Source of the DNA: an uncultured Lachnospiraceae bacterium
GTDB lineage: Bacteria; Bacillota; Clostridia; Lachnospirales; Lachnospiraceae
Direction: 5' to 3'
NCBI GenBank assembly: GCA_947586255.1
Contig: CANPXP010000020.1
Coordinates: 1 to 47,888, forward strand
Length of the DNA stretch: 47,888 nucleotides
Shown here: piece by piece, positions 16,772 to 26,045 of the stretch
Position numbering within the stretch: position 1 is the stretch's first letter
How the letters are laid out: each line of letters opens with the position of its first letter
Notes under the pieces: generated by a model
Seen by the model: the letters and a program-made list of their open reading frames with translations, nothing else
Database searches by the model: none
Told to the model about the DNA's origin: nothing
Made by a program: the position numbers and the translations under genes

Positions 16772-18127
16772 TCATCCATTCTCTGTCTTTCGCCGGATAA
16801 ACAGATTCCCCAGCGTTGATATCCGGATATCGTCGCAATATTGAAGCTCCGTACAGGCTCCCCACGCATCCAGTATCTCAAAGGGATGCGTTTTACAGCT
16901 CAATTCCGGGAACGCCATTACCTCCGCATATTTTTTATGATTGTTGAGCACTAACAGCAATCTCGCATCGGCGCAGGCCTCCTGCAGACTCCCGCATACT
17001 TTGCCAAGCCCGAGCGCTTGCATCTCATGCGGCCTGGCAACAAAATCGTGCAGATTCATCTTATATCCGACCGCCTTCAGTTTCTCGGCAATATATACCG
17101 AACTGGAGCCTCTCAAGTCCGATGTCTCCGGCTGCCCTTTAAAAGCCATCCCGCTCAGCGCCACGATCTTGTCGTCTGAAGGTTCTCCAATCTTTTCCCG
17201 AACCCACTTCACCACGAGATCATCCATCGACTCGTTAAACTTTCTCGCGGAGACGATCAGATTCCTGCTGTCGCACTCCGGCATATTATTGATCAGTATA
17301 TATGCGTCCTTTTCCAGACACGGCCCGGCCACAAATCCCGGCTTCGCAATATTGCTTCTCTCATATCCGTAATTTGCGTGCGCTATGACGGCGCTGCCGT
17401 CCACCCCAAATTCCTGGGCGGCCATGCAGAATGCGTTTCCGATCGCAAAAGTCATATCCCTGTATGTGTTGCAGTACAGCTTGATGAGCTCTGCCTCTTC
17501 AAGACTTCCCGCCTCTATCACGCACGGCGTGATCATCCTGAAAAGTTCCTGCGCAATCCTGATCGACTCTTCATTGTTCCCGCTGATAATCTGCGGCAGA
17601 TTGGTCAATTCATTGACCGCCTTGCCCTCCAGCGTCCGCTCCGGGCACATGGCAACCAGAATGTCCTTCTCCGGCTTACCGCACAGCTTAGCCAGAAATG
17701 GTCTGACAATATCCCGCGTTGTTCCGACCGACACTGTCGAGCGCAGCACAACCAGTTGAGAACCGTCATAAATATCTTTTAACGCCCCCTCAAGCGCCGA
17801 TTTTATATATGCGAAATCCGGCTCCTCGCACTTTTTTCCATCTACCATTTTCAGCGGAGTGCCAACAGTTATAATAAACGCATCATACGCGACATCTGAC
17901 GGAAAACGATCCACCACATGCAGCGTTTTGCCATTGTTTCTCTTGATCAGATTGTCCAGCCCGGGTTCATAGAAGTGGGCCCTGTCTTCTTTCAGGCAGT
18001 CCTTGATATACTGATTCGTCTCGATCCCGTAAACGTCGATCCCCGCGGCGGCAGCCACGACTGCCAACGTTAAACCGACGTATCCAAGACCGATAATCCC
18101 TATTCTCATACTTTTCTCTTTCTCCAT
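16772..18127 (-). CDS. UDP-sugar 6-dehydrogenase (UDP-glucose/GDP-mannose dehydrogenase family)
   Basis: A 451-residue enzyme with GLGYVGLTLAVVAAAAG at the N-terminus (NAD binding), the GTPLKM block, ELIKLYCNTYRDMTFAIGN in the central domain, and the GPCLEKDAYIL motif that replaces the canonical G-G-x-C-F-x-K-D. The cysteine-lysine-aspartate core is kept. The C-terminal domain has the GMAFKG motif. It oxidises a UDP-hexose or UDP-ManNAc to the uronate. Position upstream of the epimerase and GT2 supports acidic surface glycan formation. An in-frame ATG at 18109 is an alternative start. Confidence 0.87.
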   Translation of the reverse strand: MEKEKSMRIGIIGLGYVGLTLAVVAAAAGIDVYGIETNQYIKDCLKEDRAHFYEPGLDNLIKRNNGKTLHVVDRFPSDVAYDAFIITVGTPLKMVDGKKCEEPDFAYIKSALEGALKDIYDGSQLVVLRSTVSVGTTRDIVRPFLAKLCGKPEKDILVAMCPERTLEGKAVNELTNLPQIISGNNEESIRIAQELFRMITPCVIEAGSLEEAELIKLYCNTYRDMTFAIGNAFCMAAQEFGVDGSAVIAHANYGYERSNIAKPGFVAGPCLEKDAYILINNMPECDSRNLIVSARKFNESMDDLVVKWVREKIGEPSDDKIVALSGMAFKGQPETSDLRGSSSVYIAEKLKAVGYKMNLHDFVARPHEMQALGLGKVCGSLQEACADARLLLVLNNHKKYAEVMAFPELSCKTHPFEILDAWGACTELQYCDDIRISTLGNLFIRRKTENG

Positions 18128-18144
18128 TTCACTCTGCCCGTCCT

Positions 18145-20007
18145 CTATTCAGCCGCTGTGTAATACACATATTCTACCCGCACGTCATTCTTATAATACT
18201 GCAATCCGTCGTCGAACAGCTGGATACTCTTGATCGAAGAGGCTTTCCCTTCCCCGTTCAGCACATCCGACAGCGTATTCAGGTCGTACGGCGCATTGAT
18301 GATGCCGCCCGACAGGTTGTCCAGCAGCACTCTGCCCTCTCTGACCGTGCCGTCACTGTATGTGATCCTGGCCTCTACGGCAGGAATTTTCCACAACATC
18401 TTAGTCAGCCAGCCGCGGAAAGTCAATTCCGCATTTATGCGAAGTTCCGAACAGTCCTGAAACAGAATCGTATCTTCCTTGGCAAAATTCGCCTCCGATA
18501 TTTGTTCTGCCTGTTCTGTCCCGGTGCCCCGATATTTCAGCAGATAGCTGTCGGTATCCGCATCATACCCCGCCAGTTCATAGTGCTCCTGAATCGCCTG
18601 CCATGTAACCGGCACTTCAAGCAGCGGAATTCTGCCGTCTATCGTGTCAAACTTGAAAATAATATATTCCGGCGCTTTCTCCCCGTTAAACAAATCCGCC
18701 GTCAGTTCATCCAGATATGGCGTGTAGGTAGAATAAATCTGCAGGGCCGGCAACGGCACAAAATTCTTCGCCGTATCACGGTCTTTTTCGATAAACGTGA
18801 TCTCCCACGGATAACTCGTAAACGTGCTGTTTCCAATTTCATCATGGAATTTGCTGGGGATTCCTTCCAGATCATCTATCTCCTGTTCCCGCTCCTCGGG
18901 CAGCATGGCGACGAATGTTGTCGGCAGCCCATGTATTTTACCCATCAGATCCTGTACCGGATGCATACCGGGATTGTCAAGCAGCGCAAGCGCAAGCAGT
19001 GTCAGGATCAGTCCGCCCTGCACAACGCCCTTTTTGTTTTTCACCCGCAGCTGTTCAAAGAGCGGCTGCAGATCAAACAACAGGACCATAACCGACAGCA
19101 TCACCAGAATCTCTGTAACTGCATTCGCACTATGACCCGTGTCGGCCCTCACAAATCCCTCTTTATATGCCATAAGAAAGCTCGGAGCGAACCACAGCAT
19201 AACATATAAATTTTTGTATTCTTTCACCATATGCTGTGTGACCATAATGGCAATATACAGTCCCATCATAATGAATATCCACACGGCGTACGCATCATCC
19301 TTGCCGATCGACATCGCCACGTTATACCCTTCCGAGACTTCCAGACTGCCTCTGATATAGTTAAACAACCCTTTCAGCGAGAAATTGTAAAGCAGATAAC
19401 TGATCGGTATGGTGAGCAGCGGCAGGAATAGAATCCATATTTTTCTGTATTCTCTCAGCAGCAGTTTAGCGATCAGGAAAACCAGAACGGTCACCATAAC
19501 GTCGATCGCTATGGAAAACTTGTACATGAATGCAATCGGTGTCGCCACGGCAAAAAAAACTGCCGCATACTTATCATCCATATTCTTCCACAGTACCGCC
19601 AGGGACAAAAGAACGCAATATTGCACATATCTAGCCACTGAATCGTTCACTCCGCCCACAAAAACCAACAGCATACTGGCAAAGATAAGTCCTTCCGGCA
19701 CACTGCTGTCCTTGATGAATTTGCGGAAGAGAATCAGGGTCGACACAAACAGAAAAGTCATGATCAGCGTGGCAATAATCAGGCAGTTTAGTCCGCATTC
19801 AGGTTCCAGAAAGCCCAGCGGGCCATAGGTAAACACCCAGTCCCTTCCACACTTGAGGCCAGGAATGACATTGAACTTGGACAGCGCATACGACCATGAC
19901 CCATCTAACCCATTGGACTTTGAAAGGGCATAAAAAAACGGGAAAGTCATAATGGCATACATTCCCAGCAATAGCGGGACTTTATACTGCTTCCATAATT
20001 CTCTCAT
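18145..20007 (-). CDS. Large polytopic membrane protein of unknown function
   Basis: A 620-residue protein that I do not recognise. About ten hydrophobic helices span residues 10-345, including an early periplasm-facing stretch with GLDGSWSYALSKFN and FTYGPLGFLEP. A soluble C-terminal domain of about 270 residues follows, with beta-rich segments such as VEARITYSDGTVREG. The topology resembles GT-C glycosyltransferases or YfhO-like glycan proteins, and the context is sugar-nucleotide metabolism, so a role in adding or exporting a lipid-linked sugar is plausible. It is the first gene of the operon, with a GGAGGAG ribosome site. Confidence 0.75.
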   Translation of the reverse strand: MRELWKQYKVPLLLGMYAIMTFPFFYALSKSNGLDGSWSYALSKFNVIPGLKCGRDWVFTYGPLGFLEPECGLNCLIIATLIMTFLFVSTLILFRKFIKDSSVPEGLIFASMLLVFVGGVNDSVARYVQYCVLLSLAVLWKNMDDKYAAVFFAVATPIAFMYKFSIAIDVMVTVLVFLIAKLLLREYRKIWILFLPLLTIPISYLLYNFSLKGLFNYIRGSLEVSEGYNVAMSIGKDDAYAVWIFIMMGLYIAIMVTQHMVKEYKNLYVMLWFAPSFLMAYKEGFVRADTGHSANAVTEILVMLSVMVLLFDLQPLFEQLRVKNKKGVVQGGLILTLLALALLDNPGMHPVQDLMGKIHGLPTTFVAMLPEEREQEIDDLEGIPSKFHDEIGNSTFTSYPWEITFIEKDRDTAKNFVPLPALQIYSTYTPYLDELTADLFNGEKAPEYIIFKFDTIDGRIPLLEVPVTWQAIQEHYELAGYDADTDSYLLKYRGTGTEQAEQISEANFAKEDTILFQDCSELRINAELTFRGWLTKMLWKIPAVEARITYSDGTVREGRVLLDNLSGGIINAPYDLNTLSDVLNGEGKASSIKSIQLFDDGLQYYKNDVRVEYVYYTAAE

Positions 20008-20031
20008 AACTTCTCCTCCATATACATAGAT

Positions 20032-20060
20032 ATTATATCTAATATATTTTTAAATGTCTA
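20032..20060 (-). promoter_or_regulatory. Promoter of the polysaccharide operon
   Basis: On the minus strand TAGACA (20055-20060), 17 bases, TATAAT (20032-20037). It lies 25 bases before the start codon of the membrane protein and just downstream of the dnaJ terminator, so the four-gene operon is an independent unit. Confidence 0.8.
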
Positions 20061-20065
20061 CAGCC

Positions 20066-20124
20066 AAATAGAAACAAGCGGCCGGCTCCGCGCCATAGAA
20101 TACTATGGTACAAAACCGGCCGCT
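20066..20124 (-). terminator. Terminator of the heat-shock operon after dnaJ
   Basis: AGCGGCCGG (20077-20085) pairs with CCGGCCGCT (20116-20124). A second hairpin, CCATAG/CTATGG, is nested inside. On the minus strand the stem is followed by TGTTTCTATTT. It is 14 bases after the dnaJ stop codon. Confidence 0.8.
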
Positions 20125-20138
20125 GATTGAACGCCTCT

Positions 20139-21305
20139 CTATTTTCTGAACTTTTTCTTGCTCTTGCCGCTCGCTTCTTCCGCGGAACTCGAGGTGACAT
20201 TCTTAGAGGCATTCAGCGTGTCGCCCGTCTCCTCGTCAAACTTTTTCAAAAGCTCCCGCGCCTCGTGAGAGAGCTTATCCGGCACCTGCACGACCAGCGT
20301 GACATAGTGATCGCCGCGGACATTTCTGTTGCGCAGCGACGGAACACCCTTTCCCTTCAGCCGCACCTTCGTGTCGGTCTGCGTGCCCGCCTTGACGTCG
20401 TAGATCACCTTGCCGTCCACAGTGTCGATCACAATCTCGCCACCCAGCGCCGCGATCGCAAAGGACATCGGCACAGTGGAGTATATGTCCTCATCCTGTC
20501 TCTGAAAGATAGGATGCCTTCCCACAACCACTTCCACCAGCAGGTCTCCTCTCGGCCCGCCGTTCGTTCCCGGCTCACCCTTGTCGCGAATGCGGACGCA
20601 CTGCCCGTTGTCGATACCTGCCGGAATCGAAACCTGAATTTTTTTCTTGTTGGCGATATAGCCTGTGCCGCGACAGTCGGGACATTTGTCTCTGATCACC
20701 TTGCCTGTGCCGTGGCAGTCGGGACAGGTCTGTACATTCCTGACCGTACCGAAGAACGACTGCTGGCTGAACACTACCTGTCCCTTACCGCCGCACTTCG
20801 TACAGGTCTCGGGACTCGTGCCGGGTTTTGCTCCCGTGCCGTGGCAGGCCGTACACTCATCCTTCAGTGTGAGATCAAGTTCCTTATCCACGCCGAACAC
20901 GGCCTCCTCGAAGGTGATGCGCACGCTGGTGCGCAGGTTCGCCCCCTTCATGGGGCCGTTGCTCCTGCCGCCGCGCCGGCTGCCGAAGATATCGCCAAAG
21001 ATATCACCGAAAATATCACCGAAATCAGCGCTGTTAAAGTCAAAACCGCCGAAGCCGCCCGGCCCGCCCGCGCCGTCGAAAGCAGCATGACCATACTGGT
21101 CATACTGCCTTCTCTTCTCGGGATCGCTCAAAATCGCATAGGCCTCGGAGGCTTCCTTGAATTTCTCCTCGGCCGCCGCGTCCCCGGGATTCATGTCGGG
21201 ATGGTACTTTTTGGCCAAAGTCTTATATGCTTTTTTGATGGTGGCGTCATCGGCATTCTTGTCGATGCCGAGCACCTCATAGTAATCTCGTTTCTGCTCT
21301 GCCAT
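20139..21305 (-). CDS. dnaJ: Chaperone protein DnaJ
   Basis: A 388-residue type I DnaJ. The J domain has [10 protein letters not shown] (HPD motif near residue 33). A Gly/Phe-rich linker follows ([20 protein letters not shown]), then four zinc-binding CxxCxGxG repeats ([32 protein letters not shown]) and the C-terminal substrate-binding domains. It stimulates the DnaK ATPase and delivers unfolded clients. It is the last gene of hrcA-grpE-dnaK-dnaJ. Confidence 0.97.
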   Translation of the reverse strand: MAEQKRDYYEVLGIDKNADDATIKKAYKTLAKKYHPDMNPGDAAAEEKFKEASEAYAILSDPEKRRQYDQYGHAAFDGAGGPGGFGGFDFNSADFGDIFGDIFGDIFGSRRGGRSNGPMKGANLRTSVRITFEEAVFGVDKELDLTLKDECTACHGTGAKPGTSPETCTKCGGKGQVVFSQQSFFGTVRNVQTCPDCHGTGKVIRDKCPDCRGTGYIANKKKIQVSIPAGIDNGQCVRIRDKGEPGTNGGPRGDLLVEVVVGRHPIFQRQDEDIYSTVPMSFAIAALGGEIVIDTVDGKVIYDVKAGTQTDTKVRLKGKGVPSLRNRNVRGDHYVTLVVQVPDKLSHEARELLKKFDEETGDTLNASKNVTSSSAEEASGKSKKKFRK

Positions 21306-21414
21306 GGATTATTCCTTCCCTGCGTCAATGCAGCACCTCAGCCGCAATCTCTCGAATTCGCTCAGCCGCGGCCGCTCTGCCTCAGCAATTCAGCCGCGCC
21401 TCTGGCTGAGCTTT

Positions 21415-23301
21415 TTAGACCTCTCTGTAGTCTCCGTCTACCACATCATCGGCCGGGCCGGACTGCGCGCCGCCGTCGCCGTCTCCGTCTGTCGCTGTGC
21501 CGCCCATATTGCCCGTATTGGGGCCGCCCTGTGCCTGCTGCATATTCTCGTACATCTTCGTGAAGAGAGACTGTGCGGAATTCGTCAGCTTCTCCTTGGC
21601 CGCTTTCAGCTCATCCAGCTGGCTGTCAGACATCTCCTGATCCTTGGTCTTCTCCAGGATATCCTTCACCGCCTGCAGATCCGCCTCAACGCCCGCCTTC
21701 TCGGAAGCGTCGATCTTGTCGCCCACCTCGCTCAGCGCCTTCTCCGTCTGGAACACGAAAGCGTCCGCGTCGTTTCTCGTATCAATCGCTTCTTTTCTCT
21801 TCTTATCCTGCGCCTCGTACTCCGCCGCTTCTTTCACTGCCTTCTCGATCTCGTCGTCGGACATGTTGGAGCCTGCGGTGATGGTGATGTGCTGCTCCTT
21901 GCCCGTTCCGAGATCCTTCGCGGATACGTTGACGATACCGTTGGCATCAATATCGAAAGTAACTTCGATCTGCGGAACACCGCGCATTGCCGGCGGAATA
22001 CCGTCCAGTCTGAACTGGCCGAGGGACTTGTTGTCCTTCGCGAACTGTCTCTCGCCCTGCACCACGTTGATGTCAACCGCCGTCTGGTTATCCGCCGCCG
22101 TGGAGAAGATCTGGCTCTTCTTCGTCGGAATCGTGGTGTTTCTCTCAATCAGTCTTGTCGCAACGCCGCCCATCGTCTCAATCGAGAGGGACAGAGGCGT
22201 AACGTCCAGGAGCAGGATTTCACCTGCGCCGGCGTCGCCAGCCAGCTTGCCGCCCTGAATGGAAGCGCCCAGCGCTACGCACTCGTCGGGATTCAGGTTC
22301 TTGCTCGGCTCCTTGCCTGTCAGCTGTCTCACCTTATCCTGCACCGCGGGAATACGCGTGGAGCCGCCCACCAGAAGCACCTGTCCGAGATCCGCATTGG
22401 TCAGGCCGGCGTCCTTCATCGCATTCTGCACGGGAACCGCCGTCTTCTCCACCAGATCGCGGGTCAGCTCGTCGAACTTCGCCCTGGAGAGATTCATATC
22501 CAAATGCTTCGGCCCTTCCGCCGTCGCCGTGATGAAAGGCATGTTGATGTTGGTAGTCGTCGCGGAAGACAGTTCCTTCTTCGCCTTCTCGGCCGCCTCC
22601 TTCAATCTCTGCATCGCCATCTTGTCGCCGGAGAGGTCCACGCCCTCCTGGGCCTTGAACTCGGACAGCATCCAGTCGATGATCTTCTGGTCGAAGTCAT
22701 CGCCGCCCAGGTGCGTATCGCCGTTGGTCGCCAGCACCTCGATGACGCCGTCGCCGATTTCGATGATGGACACATCAAATGTACCGCCGCCGAGATCATA
22801 TACCATAATCTTCTGCTCTTTCTCATTGTCCAGGCCATACGCCAGCGCCGCCGCCGTAGGCTCGTTAATGATTCGCTTTACGTCCAGGCCCGCGATCTTG
22901 CCCGCGTCCTTGGTCGCCTGACGCTGCGCGTCGTTGAAGTAAGCGGGAACCGTGATGACGGCCTCCGTCACCTTCTCGCCCAGATAGCTCTCCGCATCCG
23001 CCTTCAACTTCTGCAGAATCATCGCGGAGATCTGCTGCGGAGAATATTTCTTGTCGTCGATGGTGCGTCCTCTGTCCGTACCCATATCTCTCTTGATAGA
23101 GGAGATTGTCTTCTCGGCGTTGGTGACCGCCTGACGCTTTGCAGGCTCGCCGACCAGTCTCTCACCCGTCTTCGTGAAAGCCACGACCGAAGGTGTTGTC
23201 CTCGCGCCCTCCGTGTTGGCGATGACGGTGGGCTTGCCGCCCTCCATAACTGCCACACAGCTGTTTGTTGTTCCCAAGTCGATTCCGATAATTTTACTCA
23301 T
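21415..23301 (-). CDS. dnaK: Chaperone protein DnaK
   Basis: A 628-residue Hsp70. [13 protein letters not shown] opens the nucleotide-binding domain. The signatures [13 protein letters not shown] and [14 protein letters not shown] follow. The hydrophobic linker [10 protein letters not shown] leads into the substrate domain and a helical lid ending in a Gly/Asp-rich tail ([15 protein letters not shown]). It binds exposed hydrophobic segments in an ATP cycle driven by DnaJ and GrpE. Length is normal for Gram-positive DnaK, with the shorter subdomain lacking the Gram-negative insert. Confidence 0.98.
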   Translation of the reverse strand: MSKIIGIDLGTTNSCVAVMEGGKPTVIANTEGARTTPSVVAFTKTGERLVGEPAKRQAVTNAEKTISSIKRDMGTDRGRTIDDKKYSPQQISAMILQKLKADAESYLGEKVTEAVITVPAYFNDAQRQATKDAGKIAGLDVKRIINEPTAAALAYGLDNEKEQKIMVYDLGGGTFDVSIIEIGDGVIEVLATNGDTHLGGDDFDQKIIDWMLSEFKAQEGVDLSGDKMAMQRLKEAAEKAKKELSSATTTNINMPFITATAEGPKHLDMNLSRAKFDELTRDLVEKTAVPVQNAMKDAGLTNADLGQVLLVGGSTRIPAVQDKVRQLTGKEPSKNLNPDECVALGASIQGGKLAGDAGAGEILLLDVTPLSLSIETMGGVATRLIERNTTIPTKKSQIFSTAADNQTAVDINVVQGERQFAKDNKSLGQFRLDGIPPAMRGVPQIEVTFDIDANGIVNVSAKDLGTGKEQHITITAGSNMSDDEIEKAVKEAAEYEAQDKKRKEAIDTRNDADAFVFQTEKALSEVGDKIDASEKAGVEADLQAVKDILEKTKDQEMSDSQLDELKAAKEKLTNSAQSLFTKMYENMQQAQGGPNTGNMGGTATDGDGDGGAQSGPADDVVDGDYREV

Positions 23302-23411
23302 AATATTTCTCCCTTTCCGAAGCGTTTACGCTTCCATTGCTTAATGATATTTTTTCTGGAAAGCTTCAGGCGCGGCGCTTCTGCCGCGGCCGAAAGCCCT
23401 TCTCATCCTTC

Positions 23412-24044
23412 TCACTCCACCACCGCTACCATGCTGTGTCTGACGACACTGTCGCGGTAGGTGTACCCTTTTTGCAGTTCCTGCGCGATTACGCCCGACG
23501 CGAACTCCTCGCTCGCCACCTGCATCACGGCATTGTGGAAGTCGGGGTTAAACTCCTCGCCGACCGCCGGAATCGGTTTGACGTCCATGTTCTCAAGCTC
23601 CGTCAAAAGCTGCTTGTAAATCATCTCCATGCCCTGTGCAAAGGCGCCGCCCTTTTCCTCCTCGGGTATCGTCGCCAGCCCTCTCTCGAAGTTATCCACC
23701 ACGGGAAGGATCTTCTCGATCACGCTCTTGGCGCCCGTCTCGAACATCATCGTCTTTTCCTTCTCGGTGCGCTTGCGGAAATTCTCGAACTCCGCCATCT
23801 GACGCTTGACTCTGTCCTCCAGCTCTCCGATCTTCTCCTTGAGCGCCTCCTGCTTCTTATCCGGCTTCTCTTTCTTTTTCTTCTCTTTCTTATCTTCCTT
23901 CGGCTCTTCCGGGGTCTCTTCCTGCGCCGCCTCCTGTGAAGCGTCCGCCTTATCCCCGGCGCCGTCCGTCTCCGGAGTCGTCTCCGCTTTCAGCTCCTCC
24001 TCGTTTACGCTCTCTTCCTGCTTCTTATCTCTTTCCTCTGCCAC
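23412..24044 (-). CDS. grpE: Nucleotide exchange factor GrpE
   Basis: A 210-residue GrpE. The first 75 residues are a Lys/Glu-rich low-complexity region, a coiled-coil helix (residues about 75-110, with MAEFENFRKRTEKEK) follows, and the C-terminal beta domain has HNAVMQVASEEFASGVIAQELQKGYTY. It releases ADP from DnaK. The start codon is GTG at 24044, about 11 bases from AAAGGA. The ATG nearby is out of frame. Confidence 0.96.
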   Translation of the reverse strand: MAEERDKKQEESVNEEELKAETTPETDGAGDKADASQEAAQEETPEEPKEDKKEKKKKEKPDKKQEALKEKIGELEDRVKRQMAEFENFRKRTEKEKTMMFETGAKSVIEKILPVVDNFERGLATIPEEEKGGAFAQGMEMIYKQLLTELENMDVKPIPAVGEEFNPDFHNAVMQVASEEFASGVIAQELQKGYTYRDSVVRHSMVAVVE

Positions 24045-24066
24045 GCCTCTTCATTCCTTTCCGCCT

Positions 24067-25092
24067 TTACTTCCTGTACAGATCATCCAGCTGCCTCTTG
24101 AGCAGCTTCAGATTCTTGACCACTTTCTCATAATCCATTCTCTTGGGCCCGATGATGCCGATCGTCCCCTTCATTCCCTCATCCAGCTCGTAAGTCGCCG
24201 TCACAATACTGCAGTCCTTCATGCCCTGCACCGGCGTCTCGCTGCCGATATATACCTGTATGCCCGTGTTGTTCTCGTCCGCCAGATTATCCTGTACCAA
24301 CTCGCTCAGAAGCTGCTTTTCCTCAAAAGTCGTAATCAGCTCGCTCGCCCGCTCGTTGTCCGCCAGCTCCGGATACTTGAAGAAGTTCTTCGTCCCGCTG
24401 GTGTAGATCTCCAGATCCTCGTCCGCCTTGATCGCCTCGGCGACCGCGTCGATCACGTTCGCGATAATATCGCTGTGTATGCCCGCCTGCTGTTTCATCG
24501 CCGAGATCATTCCCAGATTGATTTCGTCTAACGACAGCCCGTTCAGATGCGTGTTCAAAAGGATGTTCAGCTTTAACAGCGTCTCATCGTTCAGCGCTTC
24601 GTCCACCGTGAGCATTGTGTTCTTGATCACATTGCCCTCTACCACGATGACCGCCAGAATCTGCGTGGCGTCCACCCGGGAGAGCTGAATGAACTTCAGC
24701 TTATTGCGGCGGTACTGCGGCGCCGATATCATCGCGGCGTACTCCGTATTGTTCGCGAGCATCTTAGCCGCTTTCTTCAGGAGGTTATCCACCTTGCCCT
24801 CTTTCTCAAGGAGACTCTCTTTCATCTCCTCGACCTCGCGCTCCTTCTCCTCCATCAGTTTATCCACATAGAGCCGATAACCCTTGTCGGATGGGATGCG
24901 CCCCGCGGAAGTATGCGGCTGCAGAATATAACCCAGTTCCTCCAGATCCGCCATCTCGTTGCGAATGGTGGCCGAGCTCAGATTCAAGTCTGTATATTTG
25001 GAGATCGTTCTGCTTCCCACCGGTTCTCCCGTCTCCAGGTAATTGCGAATGATGGCTTGCAATATGGTATATTTTCTCTCATCTAACTGCAT
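24067..25092 (-). CDS. hrcA: Heat-inducible transcription repressor HrcA
   Basis: A 341-residue repressor. An N-terminal winged helix (LDERKYTILQAIIRNYLETGEPVGSRTISK) precedes the GAF-like and insert domains. HrcA binds CIRCE elements with GroEL assistance and shuts off class I heat-shock genes. It is the first gene of the operon and lies directly behind a perfect CIRCE operator, so it controls itself together with grpE, dnaK and dnaJ. Confidence 0.97.
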   Translation of the reverse strand: MQLDERKYTILQAIIRNYLETGEPVGSRTISKYTDLNLSSATIRNEMADLEELGYILQPHTSAGRIPSDKGYRLYVDKLMEEKEREVEEMKESLLEKEGKVDNLLKKAAKMLANNTEYAAMISAPQYRRNKLKFIQLSRVDATQILAVIVVEGNVIKNTMLTVDEALNDETLLKLNILLNTHLNGLSLDEINLGMISAMKQQAGIHSDIIANVIDAVAEAIKADEDLEIYTSGTKNFFKYPELADNERASELITTFEEKQLLSELVQDNLADENNTGIQVYIGSETPVQGMKDCSIVTATYELDEGMKGTIGIIGPKRMDYEKVVKNLKLLKRQLDDLYRK

Positions 25093-25108
25093 ACCATTTC
25101 TCCCGTTG

Positions 25109-25135
25109 TTAGCACTCGATTGATTAGAGTGCTAA
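25109..25135 (-). promoter_or_regulatory. CIRCE operator
   Basis: TTAGCACTC, nine bases, GAGTGCTAA: a perfect inverted repeat matching the CIRCE consensus. It lies 17 bases before the hrcA start and downstream of the -10 box, in the 5' untranslated region where HrcA blocks transcription. Confidence 0.98.
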
Positions 25136-25149
25136 CATCTTCTAGTAGT

Positions 25150-25178
25150 AAATTATCACTTCGGATTTTTCTTGTCAA
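25150..25178 (-). promoter_or_regulatory. Sigma-A promoter of hrcA-grpE-dnaK-dnaJ
   Basis: On the minus strand TTGACA (25173-25178), 17 bases, TAATTT (25150-25155), followed about 15 bases later by the CIRCE element. Confidence 0.92.
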
Positions 25179-25224
25179 CATTTCCCTGCAAAAAATTTAT
25201 AAAAAAAATATTAAGATTATTATG

Positions 25225-25269
25225 AACAGAAAAAAACAGCCGATTCGAGTTTTTACTCAAACCGACTGT
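25225..25269 (-). terminator. Intrinsic terminator of the DUF6465 gene
   Basis: A 15-bp stem (25236-25250 with 25255-25269, all Watson-Crick or G-U in RNA) with a four-base loop is followed on the minus strand by at least six T. It separates the DUF6465 gene from the heat-shock promoter. Confidence 0.9.
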
Positions 25270-25322
25270 CCTGTCGTCTCCTGCGATCTTTCATTCCATA
25301 TGTAGATCCGGCAAGATACCGA

Positions 25323-25817
25323 TTACAGATCGAAGCTGCCCGTGTTATCAGCGTCGCCGTTCACTACAAAGTATACCTTATTCTCTTCCGGCTTTACATA
25401 CAGCTCGACTTTCTTGAAATCGCCGACCTTCTGTTTCATGTCGTATTTCCATACGTCCTTGGCGATCTTTACCAGATCGTCCGTCGTTCTGGACTGACCC
25501 TTGTACTCCAGATGAAGCGTCGCCTTAAAAGCTTCCTTCTTCGCAGCGCCCTTTGCCGCCTTCGTTGTCGTCTTAGCGGTGGTCTTCTTCGCTGCCGCCG
25601 GTTTCCTTCCGGGAGTCTTCTTCTCTGCCGCCGCCTTCTTTACTCCGGGCTTTCTTCCGGGAGTCTTCTTGGTCTCTTCCTTCTTCGGCTCCTCCTTGGG
25701 AGCTGCAACAGATGCTGCCGGTGCTGTCGTTACTTCTTCTGTCTTTGTATCTGCCGCCTTAGCTGCCACCGCCTTTGCAGCCGGTGTCACATTTACTGTC
25801 TTCTTTGTCTCTGCCAT
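25323..25817 (-). CDS. DUF6465 family protein with Lys/Ala-rich N-terminus
   Basis: A 164-residue protein from the ATG at 25817, which lies behind AAAGGAGAAG. The first 95 residues are Lys/Ala/Pro-rich with two copies of KKTPGRKP, similar to AT-hook and histone H1-like tails. The C-terminal 70 residues form a compact domain (FKATLHLEYKGQSRTTDDL, then KVELYVKPEENKVYFVVNGD) that I recognise as DUF6465. The tail suggests nucleic-acid binding, but no function is established. It is monocistronic with a consensus promoter and a strong terminator, so it is likely abundant. Confidence 0.8.
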   Translation of the reverse strand: MAETKKTVNVTPAAKAVAAKAADTKTEEVTTAPAASVAAPKEEPKKEETKKTPGRKPGVKKAAAEKKTPGRKPAAAKKTTAKTTTKAAKGAAKKEAFKATLHLEYKGQSRTTDDLVKIAKDVWKYDMKQKVGDFKKVELYVKPEENKVYFVVNGDADNTGSFDL

Positions 25818-25916
25818 AACGCTTCTCCTTTCACACGCCGGAACCTCTCCGGCCATCTTACGTTATCGTTTCCTTTTTCATAATCCCCAGCCCCTGTACT
25901 TTTGGACTATATGGAG

Positions 25917-25945
25917 ATTTTATCGCAATACCAATGTACTGTCAA
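25917..25945 (-). promoter_or_regulatory. Promoter of the DUF6465 gene
   Basis: On the minus strand TTGACA (25940-25945), 17 bases, TAAAAT (25917-25922), about 100 bases before the preferred start codon. A seven-codon ORF lies in the leader but has only a weak ribosome site. Confidence 0.85.
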
Positions 25946-26045
25946 TCAACATCTATGACAAATAGTTATCATTCTTTTCCGGATTCTATGCGAAATTACA
26001 CAAAAAATTGCCGTATACACGCTCGAAACGTTGTGCAGTCCGCCT

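Noticed and set aside
25560..25700. Tandem repeats resembling a CRISPR or VNTR
   Set aside because: They are codon-level repeats of KKTPGRKP and Lys/Ala runs within the DUF6465 coding sequence.
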